From JAFGVL01 sp963663245 (GTDB lineage Bacteria; Bacteroidota; Bacteroidia; Bacteroidales; Paludibacteraceae): 64,000 nt of DNA. Positions 15,426-24,459 of this stretch are shown in pieces. A program made the position numbers and the translations under genes. The stretch lies in contig OY760143.1 of the NCBI GenBank assembly GCA_963663245.1, forward strand, positions 558,001-622,000. The letters are read 5' to 3'. Position 1 is the first letter of the stretch; every line of letters begins with the position of its first letter. The notes under the pieces were generated by a model, which saw only the letters and a program-made list of their open reading frames with translations, was not told the origin of the DNA and ran no database searches.

Positions 15426-15732
15426 TTATAGCACTTCCCCCATCAAAGTAGCCGAACTAACCTCTACAATTTTCACATTAACAAATTCGCCAATTTTTCT
15501 TCCCTCACGTGGAATAATCACCACTTTGTTTTGAGACGTACGACCATAAAAATGCTCTTTTGATTTTTTTGAGAAGCCTTCAACTAGCACTTCAAATTCT
15601 TTTCCTATATCTTTCTCGTTGCTTATTAGCGATAACTCTCTTTGTAAAGCTACAATTTCGCTAAGGCGTCGTGATTTTACCTCTTCTGGTATATCATCGG
15701 GCAAGTTCTCAGAAGCAAAGGTGCCAGCTCGT
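15426..15732 (-). pseudogene. 3' fragment of a second miaB gene
   Basis: These 307 bp match the last 307 bp of the intact miaB at 24460-24766 with no gaps. They encode GTFASENLPDD and the TRAM-domain C-terminus, from the end of the radical-SAM domain to the stop. By eye about 50 bases differ but only about seven of 92 residues, so the copy diverged under selection and lost its 5' part later. Homology ends at about 15732, where a truncated secreted-protein gene on the other strand begins. The fragment has no cluster-binding domain and cannot be a working enzyme. It forms the left direct repeat of the 15426-24766 block. Confidence 0.88.
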
Positions 15733-17748
15733 CCAGTTTGGAATCAGTTTGGATATAATGTAATTAATGTAAATAAAGATTTAACGATTCCTGATGTTCA
15801 GTTCAATCCTGCAACTTTATTTAATAATGGTAAAAGACCATTTAATGCATATCGACAACAAGCAACTTTGCTAAACCAAGATGGTGATTCATACGATGCA
15901 GTAAGTGCTCCAGTTTTGAGAGTTACGAATCCAGATACAGTATGTTCTCCATTAACGGTAGATTTAACAGATGCGGAAATTACAGAGGGTTCAACTCTAG
16001 GCTTAACATATACTTACTGGACAAATGGGGCTACTCCAATTGAATTGTCCATTTTGGATGTGTCTGCAGTTTCAGAGAGTGATACTTTTTTAATTGTAGG
16101 AACTAATGATGAGGGTTGTTCAGCAAGTGCTTCTGTAATTAAAGAAGTGAATCAACAACCATCATTATCTATCAATAATCCGAATGCAGTTTGTCAACCA
16201 GCAACTGTAGATATTACAGATGAGTTAGTAACCGCTGGTTCTTCTGCTGATTTAGAGTATAGCTATTGGGAAAATGAGACAGCAACTTTTCCATTGGAAG
16301 TTTCACCAGATGCCATTTTAGAAACTGGCACGTATTATATCAAAGCAACAGATGCAAATGCATGTTTTAATATTAAGCCGGTAGCTGTAGAGGTAAATCA
16401 ACAACCTGTATTAAATATTACTCATCCATCTGCTGTTTGTGAGCCATCTTTAGTAGATGTATCAGCAAGTATTGTAGATGCTAATTACGATGAGACTAAT
16501 ATCTATACATATTTTGAAGATGCACTTGCAAGTACTCCAATAGAAGACGCCACACTAATATCAGAATCAGGCATTTATTATATTCAAGCTCAAAGTGCAG
16601 CAGGCTGTATTGCCATTGCACCAGTTGAGGTAACAATGTATGCTGCGCCAGTAGTCTCTGTTGTGTCAGATCAGTCATTAGTTTGTGTAGGTTCAGAGGC
16701 TGTTTTAACCGCAAGTGGAGCCACGAGTTATTTATGGTCTATTAGTGCAGTAGGAGATGTAATAAACGTTACACCAACAGAGAATACTACTTATGCAGTA
16801 GAAGGCACAGATGTAAATGGCTGTACAGCTATAGCAAGTGTAGATGTGTCAGTAGAAGATTGTACTCCAACTAATGGATGTGAGGTTACAGTAGGGGAAG
16901 ATATTACAGTTTGTAAAGGCGAGTCTTATCAATTAGTAGCTAGTACAGTGAATTGTGATGACTGTGAAGTGGAAGATAAGAAGCCAGACTGTCAATCTAA
17001 GAAAGACAAGAAATCTCGTTACGGAATCAAAAGTTATGAGAAGAAATCATGTGGCAGCAAAAGCTATAGTAATAAGAAAACCGTGAGTAAGTCAAGCTAT
17101 AAATCAGATAAGTATAGTTCTAAGAAATCGAGTGGGTATAAATCAGAAAGCAAGTCAAGTTGTAATGATAAATACAACTCAAATAAGTCAAGCAAGAGCT
17201 CTTCTAAGTCTTCATGTGTACCAAAAGTTTCAAGATTTAGATGTGCTAAAGTAGACGAGCCAGTTAGTAATCCAACATCAGATTGCATCACTTATGAGTG
17301 GAGTCCGTCAGCCGGTTTATTAAATGCTAATACGGCTACTCCAACGATTATCAATCCATATAAAACAACTACTTATACAGTTGTAGTAACGGATGCTAAT
17401 GGCAATGTTGCTACTGATGCTATTACTGTTAAAGTGAAGAGATGTAAATCATGCTACCGATCAGCTTCTGTAGAGGTAGGCGATGAAGAAGTGTTAGCCT
17501 CAGTTGATCTACAAATTTATCCTAATCCAATTCTAACAGAGGGTTCGATAAGTTATAGCATTCCAGCAGAAGAAACTGCTAATATGTCAATTTACAGTCA
17601 GACTGGAGTTTTAGTTAAATCTTATGATGATTTAGAAGCAGATGGAACGATCAAAGTAAGTTCTTTTGAATATGCATCAGGATTATACATCTGTGTATTA
17701 GATGGTAATAATGGATCTGCAATCACTAAGAAGTTTACGGTAAAATAA
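15733..17748 (+). pseudogene. T9SS-sorted secreted protein, 5'-truncated at the miaB junction
   Basis: 671 codons in frame with a normal C-terminus but no start, signal peptide or N-terminal half. Formal ATG codons exist only in the antisense of the miaB fragment (15619). The visible protein begins PVWNQFGYNVINVNKDL, which I know from the middle of large Bacteroidota surface proteins. Three or four Ig-like units follow (DTVCSPLTVDLT, NAVCQPATVDIT, SAVCEPSLVDVS), then a PKD-like domain with a Lys/Ser/Cys-rich insert. The end is a T9SS type A sorting domain (LQIYPNPILTEG to KKFTVK). The last 1.2 kb is nearly the same as the end of the gene at 17965. Either a real truncation or an assembly join. 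Confidence 0.8.
16966..17283 (+). other. Lys/Ser/Cys-rich insert (106 residues) in a PKD-like domain
   Basis: Lies between the NCDDC and CITYEWSPSAG parts of one domain. It is dominated by Lys and Ser with regular Cys and Tyr (KSSGYKSESKSSC, SSKSSSKSSC). It is the longest of three such inserts in the two neighbouring genes. Confidence 0.8.
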
Positions 17749-17762
17749 ACTAGATCTAAAAT

Positions 17763-17800
17763 AAAAAAGGGACGAAGTATATTACTTCGTCCCTTTTTTT
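17763..17800 (+). terminator. Terminator of the truncated T9SS protein gene
   Basis: 17-bp stem (AAAAAAGGGACGAAGTA and its complement) with a 3-nt loop and T-run, 14 bp after the stop. The terminator after the gene ending at 24390 is a near-copy. Confidence 0.92.
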
Positions 17801-17964
17801 AAATTAAATTTATAACAACCACAAAGAAGTTAAAAGAAGTTAAATCATTTAATTTGTGCTGTAACTTTTTTAATAATTTGAGTCATTTAGTTGTTGTGTA
17901 GCGATAACACAGATAATACTTAAATAAACTTAACCAAACATATTTACATTAAACTATTAAAACT

Positions 17965-20900
17965 ATGATTAACAAACACAGTAAGCTAAGTCTAGTCTTA
18001 GCATTTTTACTTCTATTCACGCTTAGTGTTTTTTCACAACAAAGTGTAGAGATAAAAACAGTTCCTTCAGGGGCTGTGAATGTAGGATTTTCATCTACTA
18101 ACTTTAAATTAATATTAATAAGTGATGGTTCATCCTCCATTAATGGAGGGACAATTCTTATAAATCAACCTGATGGTTTATCCATCAAAAATTTTTCAGG
18201 AGCTGGAGAAATAGTTAGAACTGATAACTCTAGAATTCCGATTGTTTTAACATGGAATAATGATAATCAATTCCAATTTTCACAAATCTTAAATGAAGGA
18301 GATAGTTTGTTGTTTTCTTATGATGTTTCAGCCTCATCAGAGGCTATGCTGGATCGTATTAACACAATTTTCACCTACAATGATATTATTAATGTTTCAA
18401 CAGAAGGATATTCTGTCGATTTTGAGTCAAGTACCTATAATGTTGTTACTCCAGAATTTCAATTAATCAAATCAGATACAATAGATACCGCATGGAATCA
18501 AGATTTTACGGATTCATTTATAATTAAGAATACTGGTAATGGAACAACAGCTGGTTTATTCGTGAGAGTGAAAATGGCTAATGAAAAATATCTTCAAGTA
18601 AATGGAGCTTCAATATCTTTATTAACAAATCCTTCTCAGACTATTTCGGTATCAGAACCAAAAATTACATATTATCAGAATGAGCAAATATTTACTTTTG
18701 AGATTACCTCTGAGAACTTAGAGAGTATTGGAATTAATTCAAGCATAGCTTTTAATTCTCACTCTGAGATTAATATGAATATTGATTATAAAGTGCAAAA
18801 AATAATTCCTTCGAATTACCAAGTACAGTATAATGCTTTGTGGGATGCTAAAACAACTACTGGTGAAAACGCATTGTTGGAGTCTGGGTTTAGGTTATTA
18901 AGTCTTACTCCTCATCAGGTTCCGAACCCCAATTTAATTGCTAATTTGACCCTTAAAAAAAGACCAATACCTTGCGATCTTAGTGGTATTGCAATACTTG
19001 AGCTTACGAATAATAGTGAGGCTTTAGATGTAAATACAATTCTTGATATTATGCCTGTATTATCTTTAAATGGAGGAATAACGATTGATTCATTTATGCT
19101 TGGGGATAAGAAGCTTGAGTTGAGTCATGCATATAATGGCCATTCTTATTTCTTTATGCCAAAGGAGCTTCCTTTATCAAATGATGTATACAGCGGACTA
19201 ACAAAAATATCAAGTTTGTATAACAGTCAGTCAGACAGATATGATGATTTATTACCAGGAGGTACGGTTTTTCTAGAAATACACTTTACGTATGCGAATA
19301 TTGTAAGCCAACCATTTCAATATTTAGGAGTAAGTCGAGCCCTTAATGTTACTCAATCATACGCTTATTCGACAAGTGGAGAAAGACTCCCTCTTGATGC
19401 TCAAACGGGTGTGAGAAATATTGTTGACCAAGAACCTTTGCCTGAAATTGTTATTTCTGGAGTGCCAGATATTTATGTAGGCACTAGTTATGACTTTTCA
19501 CTTTTTACAAAAAAACCATCGTTTCAGTTAGCTCATAATATTATTGATTGTCCTAATAAGAAAATACAAATTAAATGTAATATACCTGATGGATATAAAG
19601 AGCCAACTGTAAGGGTTGAAGATGCTAATGGTAATCTTTTCTTAGTAGATGTTCTTCCTGTAGAAGTGAATGATGATGGAGGCTATACTCTTATTGTTGA
19701 AGGTGCAGGTGTAGAATTGTTGAATAATAAAAATATAATAACAACCTTAGAGCCATTGTGTCCTGCTGTAGGAGAAGATACTATTCAATGGGATATGTAT
19801 TATGTGTGTAACTCATGTGAGACACCAGAGATGTATCGTCACATATATCGTGACAAATATATTACGAATGTTATTCCAAATGAAAGTTGTGGAGAACAAC
19901 AACCTGCTGGTGCTGGTGGATTTGCAATAGAAATGTATCCTTCTTTTTCTGTTGAAAGAGTTAATTTTGGTTATTACGATGCTTCAAAATTTACAGGTAA
20001 TGATGCTATTTGGGCACAGAGTGAATTAACGACTGACAAAAAAATTGTAAAGGGAGACGAAACGTACAATACTTTGTTAGCTGTTAATGAAATCAATCCC
20101 AAAGTTGCACTTGTTTTAGATACCATTGAAGCAATATTGAAATCGAAGATATTTATAAATTCTGATGGAGCATTGCCAGATTACCTAATAGCTACCTATA
20201 TCTATGAGTCACCTAATGAAGTCTTAAATACAAGTGATATTCATGCGATATTTACAATGAATAACAAAGATTATTTAATTGGATCATCAAATATTGAAAT
20301 TCTTAATGAAGGTGAAAGGTGGACATATCAAGTAACAATACCGAACACTTTATTGGACAATAATACCTTCGTTTCTGGAGAAATTTCAACACGACTTGTT
20401 GCAAGTATTAATGCCGATGTAAGTGCTGTTTCTACAGCCCAGAATGTTAATTATTTTAGAGGTAAATACAGTGCTATTTTTTCTGCGAATAACCATATTG
20501 TCAATGCATCTTCAATGGGTGACCCTACAGGAATTATTATATACGCACCAAAAACGATTAAAGTTGTTTCGCTTGCAGCGCGTGCTGGTGGTTGTGCTAA
20601 AGAAGGTCTAATACAGGTTCAGAATAATCAACATGTTGCAGGTCTTACTTTGTATGAACTGTTTAAAAGCGAATTTAGAGCCATTAATAGTGTTGACTCT
20701 GTAGTTATTCCATCTCCTAAAGGTTTCGATTTAGATAATTTTTTCGTGCAAACCATTGGTTCTCCAAAAATTGATGTTCCGTTTGAAAAAACAACCTTCA
20801 TTGAAGCTGATACAGAGTATATTGCTGTTAAATGGGATTTTCTTCACGGTAATGATGCAAATAATACGAATATAACTTTTATTTCAACTGCTAGATGTGA

Positions 20901-23900
20901 CACGCCAGAAGGTTCTGAAACTGTTGATGTAAAATCTTATGCAAATGAGTATAACTATATTAATAATTTAAGTGCCTCTCTTGACAAAAGAGAAGTAGCT
21001 ACCCTGCTTAGATTATGGCCTGTCGCCTCAGTAGTCACACTTCCTAACGCACAGCTTAATGAAGGAATAGCGTATAAGGCATCATGGGAGATAGATGTTG
21101 TGAATAACCGCTTTGCTGCACCATTTTCAAATTGGTTGATTTTTAATGCAAGTAGTAATAACACATCAGGCTTAGAAATTAATTCTGTTAAAAATAAAAA
21201 TGGAATAGCCTTAGATTTAATATCAGTTAATGATAAAATTTATGTAAATACAGGTGAATATCTAGCTAACAGCAGAAATAAGTTTTATGTGGATGCTTCG
21301 TATGTGAACTGCTTAGAGTCAGATGAGCGTGATTCAATACATGTAACTTATGGAAGGAGTTGTGGTGATATGACAGATTTAGTCTCTGATATTTGCATAA
21401 AAGAAGCTATTCAGACAGAATTAATTATGTTGAATAAGCCATCTTCATGGCAACAAGAATCATATCTAACTGACCCCAATAAAGCATATGGTTTATGTGA
21501 TCCAATTGGAGTTGATGTTTATTTAAATAGTACCGGAACAGGCGGAATTCGTAATTTAGGATTCTGGTTCTTAGAAAAAGACAATGCGTTGGAGTTAGTT
21601 GATAATCAATTGACTTATGAGTATGGAGAACATACAGGAATCATAGCTGCAGATTTATTATATACAGAAGGTAATAATATTATCTCAACAGCCTTGTTCG
21701 ATCAAAATGGTTTAACTGATGGTTTCCCATATACTGGTGATACTATAAAACTACATTTCGATCTAAAATTAATGTGTGTAGATAATCAACAGCCAGACTT
21801 AAAACAATTAAGTAGATTGAAATTCTTGCCTCAAGCATTTAGCTCTTGTGGGGAAAAACTAAGTTCAACACTTCCTGATTTTGACATCTCTTTCAAAGGG
21901 TTTGAAATGACGAAGAACTTAACAATGAGTTCATCTACTAGTATAGTAAGTGCTGCTGATGGTAGTGCTGCAATTCAAGTGTCAATTGAAAATCAGAATA
22001 GTGAAGAGTTAGACAGTATTTATGTAGAAGTAGAGTTGCCAAATAGAGCAAGTTTTGAATCAAGCTCTTTAGGTGATGCCGAAGAAATTATTTCTTTAGA
22101 AGCTTCAACTATTTATAAGTGGATGCTAATAATTCCAGCTAATGCTAGCTCAAACATTTCAGTTCAAATTAAAGATAATGACCTTTGCGCAGAAGATGTG
22201 TTAAACATTCCAATAAAGTCATACCAGTTAAAAGAACTCTCTGGATGTTCTACTACTTGTTTGTTTACGAATGGAATTAATACTGAGGTATTGTCTGTTG
22301 ATATACCAGTTGTTGTAGATGTAGTTATTGAGGGAGAACATGATGTTTGTGCTGGAACTGTCGGATTATCTTATAATGCATTGTCAGATCAAGAGCTAAC
22401 TTATAGTTGGGAATTAATTCCAGCAAATGCTGGAAATGTAAGTCTTGGTGATGTAGGTGCAATTACTTTAGATATTGATCCAGCTTATACTGGATTAACA
22501 GCAGAGTTAAAAGTCGTTGGTGTGTATACATCTTGTGGTGATATTACTGCAGAAAATTCAATTGTAATTAATGTTCACTCTATTCCTAATTTAGTTGTTG
22601 TTGATCCAGCTACTGAGTGTTCAAATGAATTAGTTAATTTAAACTTACCAGCAATTACAGCTGGTTCAGAAGAAGGTCTATTATATTCATATTGGACAGA
22701 TGCAGAAGCGACAGAATCTTTAGAAGACGCTACACTAATATCAGAAGCAGGAACTTATTATATTCAAGCTCAAAGTGCAGCAGGCTGTATTGCTATTGCT
22801 CCAGTAGAGGTAACAATGTTTGCCGTACCAGTAGTTTCTGTTGTGTCAGACCTATCATTAGTTTGTGTAGGCTCAGAGGCTGTTTTAACAGCAAGTGGAG
22901 CCACAAGTTATTTATGGTCTACCAGTGCAGTAGGAGATGTAATAACAGTTATTCCAACAGAGAATACTACTTATGCAGTAGAAGGCACAGATGTAAATGG
23001 CTGTACTGCTATAGCAAGTGTAGATGTAAATGTAGAAGATTGTACTCCAACTAATGGTTGTGAGGTTACGGTAGGTGGTGATATTACTATCTGTAAAGGA
23101 GAGTCTTATCAATTAGTAGCTAGCACATTAAACTGTGATGACTGTAAATCAGAGGATAAGAAACCAGGCTATAAATATAAAGGAGACAAGTCGTATAATG
23201 GCAGCAAAAGCTATAGTAGTAAGTCTAGCTATAAAGACTATAAAGACAGCTCTAAGTCTTCGAGCAAGAGTTCTTCTAAGTCCTCATGTGCCCCAACATC
23301 ATCAAGGTTTAGGTGTGCCAAAATAGATGAGCCGGCTAGCAATCCAACAACTGATTGCATCACTTATCAGTGGAGTCCATCAGCAGGATTGTTAAATGCT
23401 AATACAGCTAACCCAACAATTGTTAATCCATACAAAACAACTACTTATACGGTTGTTGTGACAGATGCGAGTGGAAATGTTTCTTCAGATGAGATAATAG
23501 TAACAGTAGAAGACTGTAGTCCAGCGAGGGTATGTGAAGTAGACTTAGGCGAAGATATTACCATATGTAAAGGTGAATCTTATCAGTTAGTAGCCAGCAC
23601 AGTAAACTGTGATGATTGTGAAGTAGAAGATGATAAGCCAGGCTGTCAATCTAAGAAAGACAAGAAATCTAGTTGGGCAAGCAAAAGCTATGATAAAAAA
23701 TCATGTGGTAGCAAAAGCTATAGCTCTAAGAAATCAGGAAGCAAATCAAGCTGTAAAGACGATAAGTCAAATTCTAAAAAATCGAAAAGCAGCAAATCAA
23801 GTTGTAATGATAAATACAGCTCAAATAAATCAAGCAAGAGCTCTTCTAAGTCTTCATGTGCTCCAAAAGTTTCAAGATTTAGATGTGCCAAAGTAGACGA

Positions 23901-24390
23901 GCCAGTTAGTAATCCAACATCTGATTGTATTACTTATCAGTGGAGTCCGTCAGCAGGCTTATTAAATGCTAATACGGCTACGCCAACTATTATCAATCCA
24001 TATAAAACAACTACATATACAGTTGTAGTAACGGATGCTAATGGTAATGTAGCAACAGACGCTATTACTGTAAAAGTGAAAAAGTGTAGCTCTTGTAGAA
24101 GATCAGCAGTTATAGAGATTGCTGAGGACGGTATTGATGCAAAAGCTGAATTAAGCATTTATCCTAATCCAATTCTAACAGAAGGATCGATAAGTTACAG
24201 TGTTCCAGCAGGAGAAACCGCTAGTATGTCTGTTTACAGTCAGACAGGAGTTTTAGTAAAATCTTACAATAACTTAGAAGCAGATGGAACGATCAAAGTA
24301 AGTTCTTTTGAATATGCATCAGGATTATACGTCTGTGTATTAGATGCTAATACTGGATCTGCAATCACTAAGAAGTTTACGGTAAAATAA
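17965..24390 (+). CDS. Large T9SS-sorted secreted surface protein (2141 residues)
   Basis: A complete exported protein of unknown role, probably an adhesin or matrix component. It starts with a signal peptide (LSLVLAFLLLFTLSVFSQ). Residues 30 to about 1450 are beta-rich with DUF11-like stretches (for example DTAWNQDFTDSFIIKNTGNG and KNLTMSSSTSIVSAADGS), but I recognise no catalytic domain. From about 1460 there are a PKD-like segment (YSWELIPANAGNVSLGDVG), an Ig-like unit and two CEV-DLGEDITICKGESYQL-type domains. These two domains carry Lys/Ser/Cys-rich inserts of 70 and 102 residues. Residues 2063-2141 are a type A T9SS sorting domain (LSIYPNPILTEG to KKFTVK), so the protein should be exported across the outer membrane and anchored or released. 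The last 1.7 kb is shared with the truncated gene upstream. Confidence 0.9.
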   Translation: MINKHSKLSLVLAFLLLFTLSVFSQQSVEIKTVPSGAVNVGFSSTNFKLILISDGSSSINGGTILINQPDGLSIKNFSGAGEIVRTDNSRIPIVLTWNNDNQFQFSQILNEGDSLLFSYDVSASSEAMLDRINTIFTYNDIINVSTEGYSVDFESSTYNVVTPEFQLIKSDTIDTAWNQDFTDSFIIKNTGNGTTAGLFVRVKMANEKYLQVNGASISLLTNPSQTISVSEPKITYYQNEQIFTFEITSENLESIGINSSIAFNSHSEINMNIDYKVQKIIPSNYQVQYNALWDAKTTTGENALLESGFRLLSLTPHQVPNPNLIANLTLKKRPIPCDLSGIAILELTNNSEALDVNTILDIMPVLSLNGGITIDSFMLGDKKLELSHAYNGHSYFFMPKELPLSNDVYSGLTKISSLYNSQSDRYDDLLPGGTVFLEIHFTYANIVSQPFQYLGVSRALNVTQSYAYSTSGERLPLDAQTGVRNIVDQEPLPEIVISGVPDIYVGTSYDFSLFTKKPSFQLAHNIIDCPNKKIQIKCNIPDGYKEPTVRVEDANGNLFLVDVLPVEVNDDGGYTLIVEGAGVELLNNKNIITTLEPLCPAVGEDTIQWDMYYVCNSCETPEMYRHIYRDKYITNVIPNESCGEQQPAGAGGFAIEMYPSFSVERVNFGYYDASKFTGNDAIWAQSELTTDKKIVKGDETYNTLLAVNEINPKVALVLDTIEAILKSKIFINSDGALPDYLIATYIYESPNEVLNTSDIHAIFTMNNKDYLIGSSNIEILNEGERWTYQVTIPNTLLDNNTFVSGEISTRLVASINADVSAVSTAQNVNYFRGKYSAIFSANNHIVNASSMGDPTGIIIYAPKTIKVVSLAARAGGCAKEGLIQVQNNQHVAGLTLYELFKSEFRAINSVDSVVIPSPKGFDLDNFFVQTIGSPKIDVPFEKTTFIEADTEYIAVKWDFLHGNDANNTNITFISTARCDTPEGSETVDVKSYANEYNYINNLSASLDKREVATLLRLWPVASVVTLPNAQLNEGIAYKASWEIDVVNNRFAAPFSNWLIFNASSNNTSGLEINSVKNKNGIALDLISVNDKIYVNTGEYLANSRNKFYVDASYVNCLESDERDSIHVTYGRSCGDMTDLVSDICIKEAIQTELIMLNKPSSWQQESYLTDPNKAYGLCDPIGVDVYLNSTGTGGIRNLGFWFLEKDNALELVDNQLTYEYGEHTGIIAADLLYTEGNNIISTALFDQNGLTDGFPYTGDTIKLHFDLKLMCVDNQQPDLKQLSRLKFLPQAFSSCGEKLSSTLPDFDISFKGFEMTKNLTMSSSTSIVSAADGSAAIQVSIENQNSEELDSIYVEVELPNRASFESSSLGDAEEIISLEASTIYKWMLIIPANASSNISVQIKDNDLCAEDVLNIPIKSYQLKELSGCSTTCLFTNGINTEVLSVDIPVVVDVVIEGEHDVCAGTVGLSYNALSDQELTYSWELIPANAGNVSLGDVGAITLDIDPAYTGLTAELKVVGVYTSCGDITAENSIVINVHSIPNLVVVDPATECSNELVNLNLPAITAGSEEGLLYSYWTDAEATESLEDATLISEAGTYYIQAQSAAGCIAIAPVEVTMFAVPVVSVVSDLSLVCVGSEAVLTASGATSYLWSTSAVGDVITVIPTENTTYAVEGTDVNGCTAIASVDVNVEDCTPTNGCEVTVGGDITICKGESYQLVASTLNCDDCKSEDKKPGYKYKGDKSYNGSKSYSSKSSYKDYKDSSKSSSKSSSKSSCAPTSSRFRCAKIDEPASNPTTDCITYQWSPSAGLLNANTANPTIVNPYKTTTYTVVVTDASGNVSSDEIIVTVEDCSPARVCEVDLGEDITICKGESYQLVASTVNCDDCEVEDDKPGCQSKKDKKSSWASKSYDKKSCGSKSYSSKKSGSKSSCKDDKSNSKKSKSSKSSCNDKYSSNKSSKSSSKSSCAPKVSRFRCAKVDEPVSNPTSDCITYQWSPSAGLLNANTATPTIINPYKTTTYTVVVTDANGNVATDAITVKVKKCSSCRRSAVIEIAEDGIDAKAELSIYPNPILTEGSISYSVPAGETASMSVYSQTGVLVKSYNNLEADGTIKVSSFEYASGLYVCVLDANTGSAITKKFTVK
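23146..23355 (+). other. Lys/Ser/Tyr-rich insert 1 (70 residues) in the 2141-residue protein
   Basis: Residues 1728-1797, between NCDDC and CITYQWSPSAG. Motifs such as SYSSKSSYKDYKDSSKSS and SSKSSSKSSC recur. The host domain is otherwise a plain PKD-like fold. Confidence 0.8.
23620..23925 (+). other. Lys/Ser/Cys-rich insert 2 (102 residues) in the 2141-residue protein
   Basis: Residues 1886-1987, at the same place in the second copy of the same domain. It contains six Cys, spaced among SKKSGSKSSCKDD, SKSSKSSCNDK and SSKSSSKSSC. It is close to the insert at 16966 but not identical. Confidence 0.8.
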
Positions 24391-24400
24391 ACTAGATCTA

Positions 24401-24445
24401 AAATAGAAAAGGGACGAAGTATATTACTTCGTCCCTTTTCTATTT
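24401..24445. terminator. Bidirectional terminator between the T9SS gene and miaB
   Basis: 21-bp perfect stem with a 3-nt loop (24401-24421 and 24425-24445). It is a copy of the terminator at 17763-17800 with one compensated base-pair change (G-C here, A-T there). Confidence 0.92.
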
Positions 24446-24459
24446 ATCTGAGTTGTCTA

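Noticed and set aside
15619..15732. ATG start and first 38 codons for the T9SS protein gene at 15733
   Set aside because: These codons are the exact antisense of the miaB 3' fragment and contain no signal peptide; the open frame here is an accident of the junction.
22692..23054. 120-codon frame overlapping the 2141-residue T9SS gene
   Set aside because: Arg/Cys/Ser-rich out-of-frame reading of a Thr/Val-rich coding region; typical shadow.
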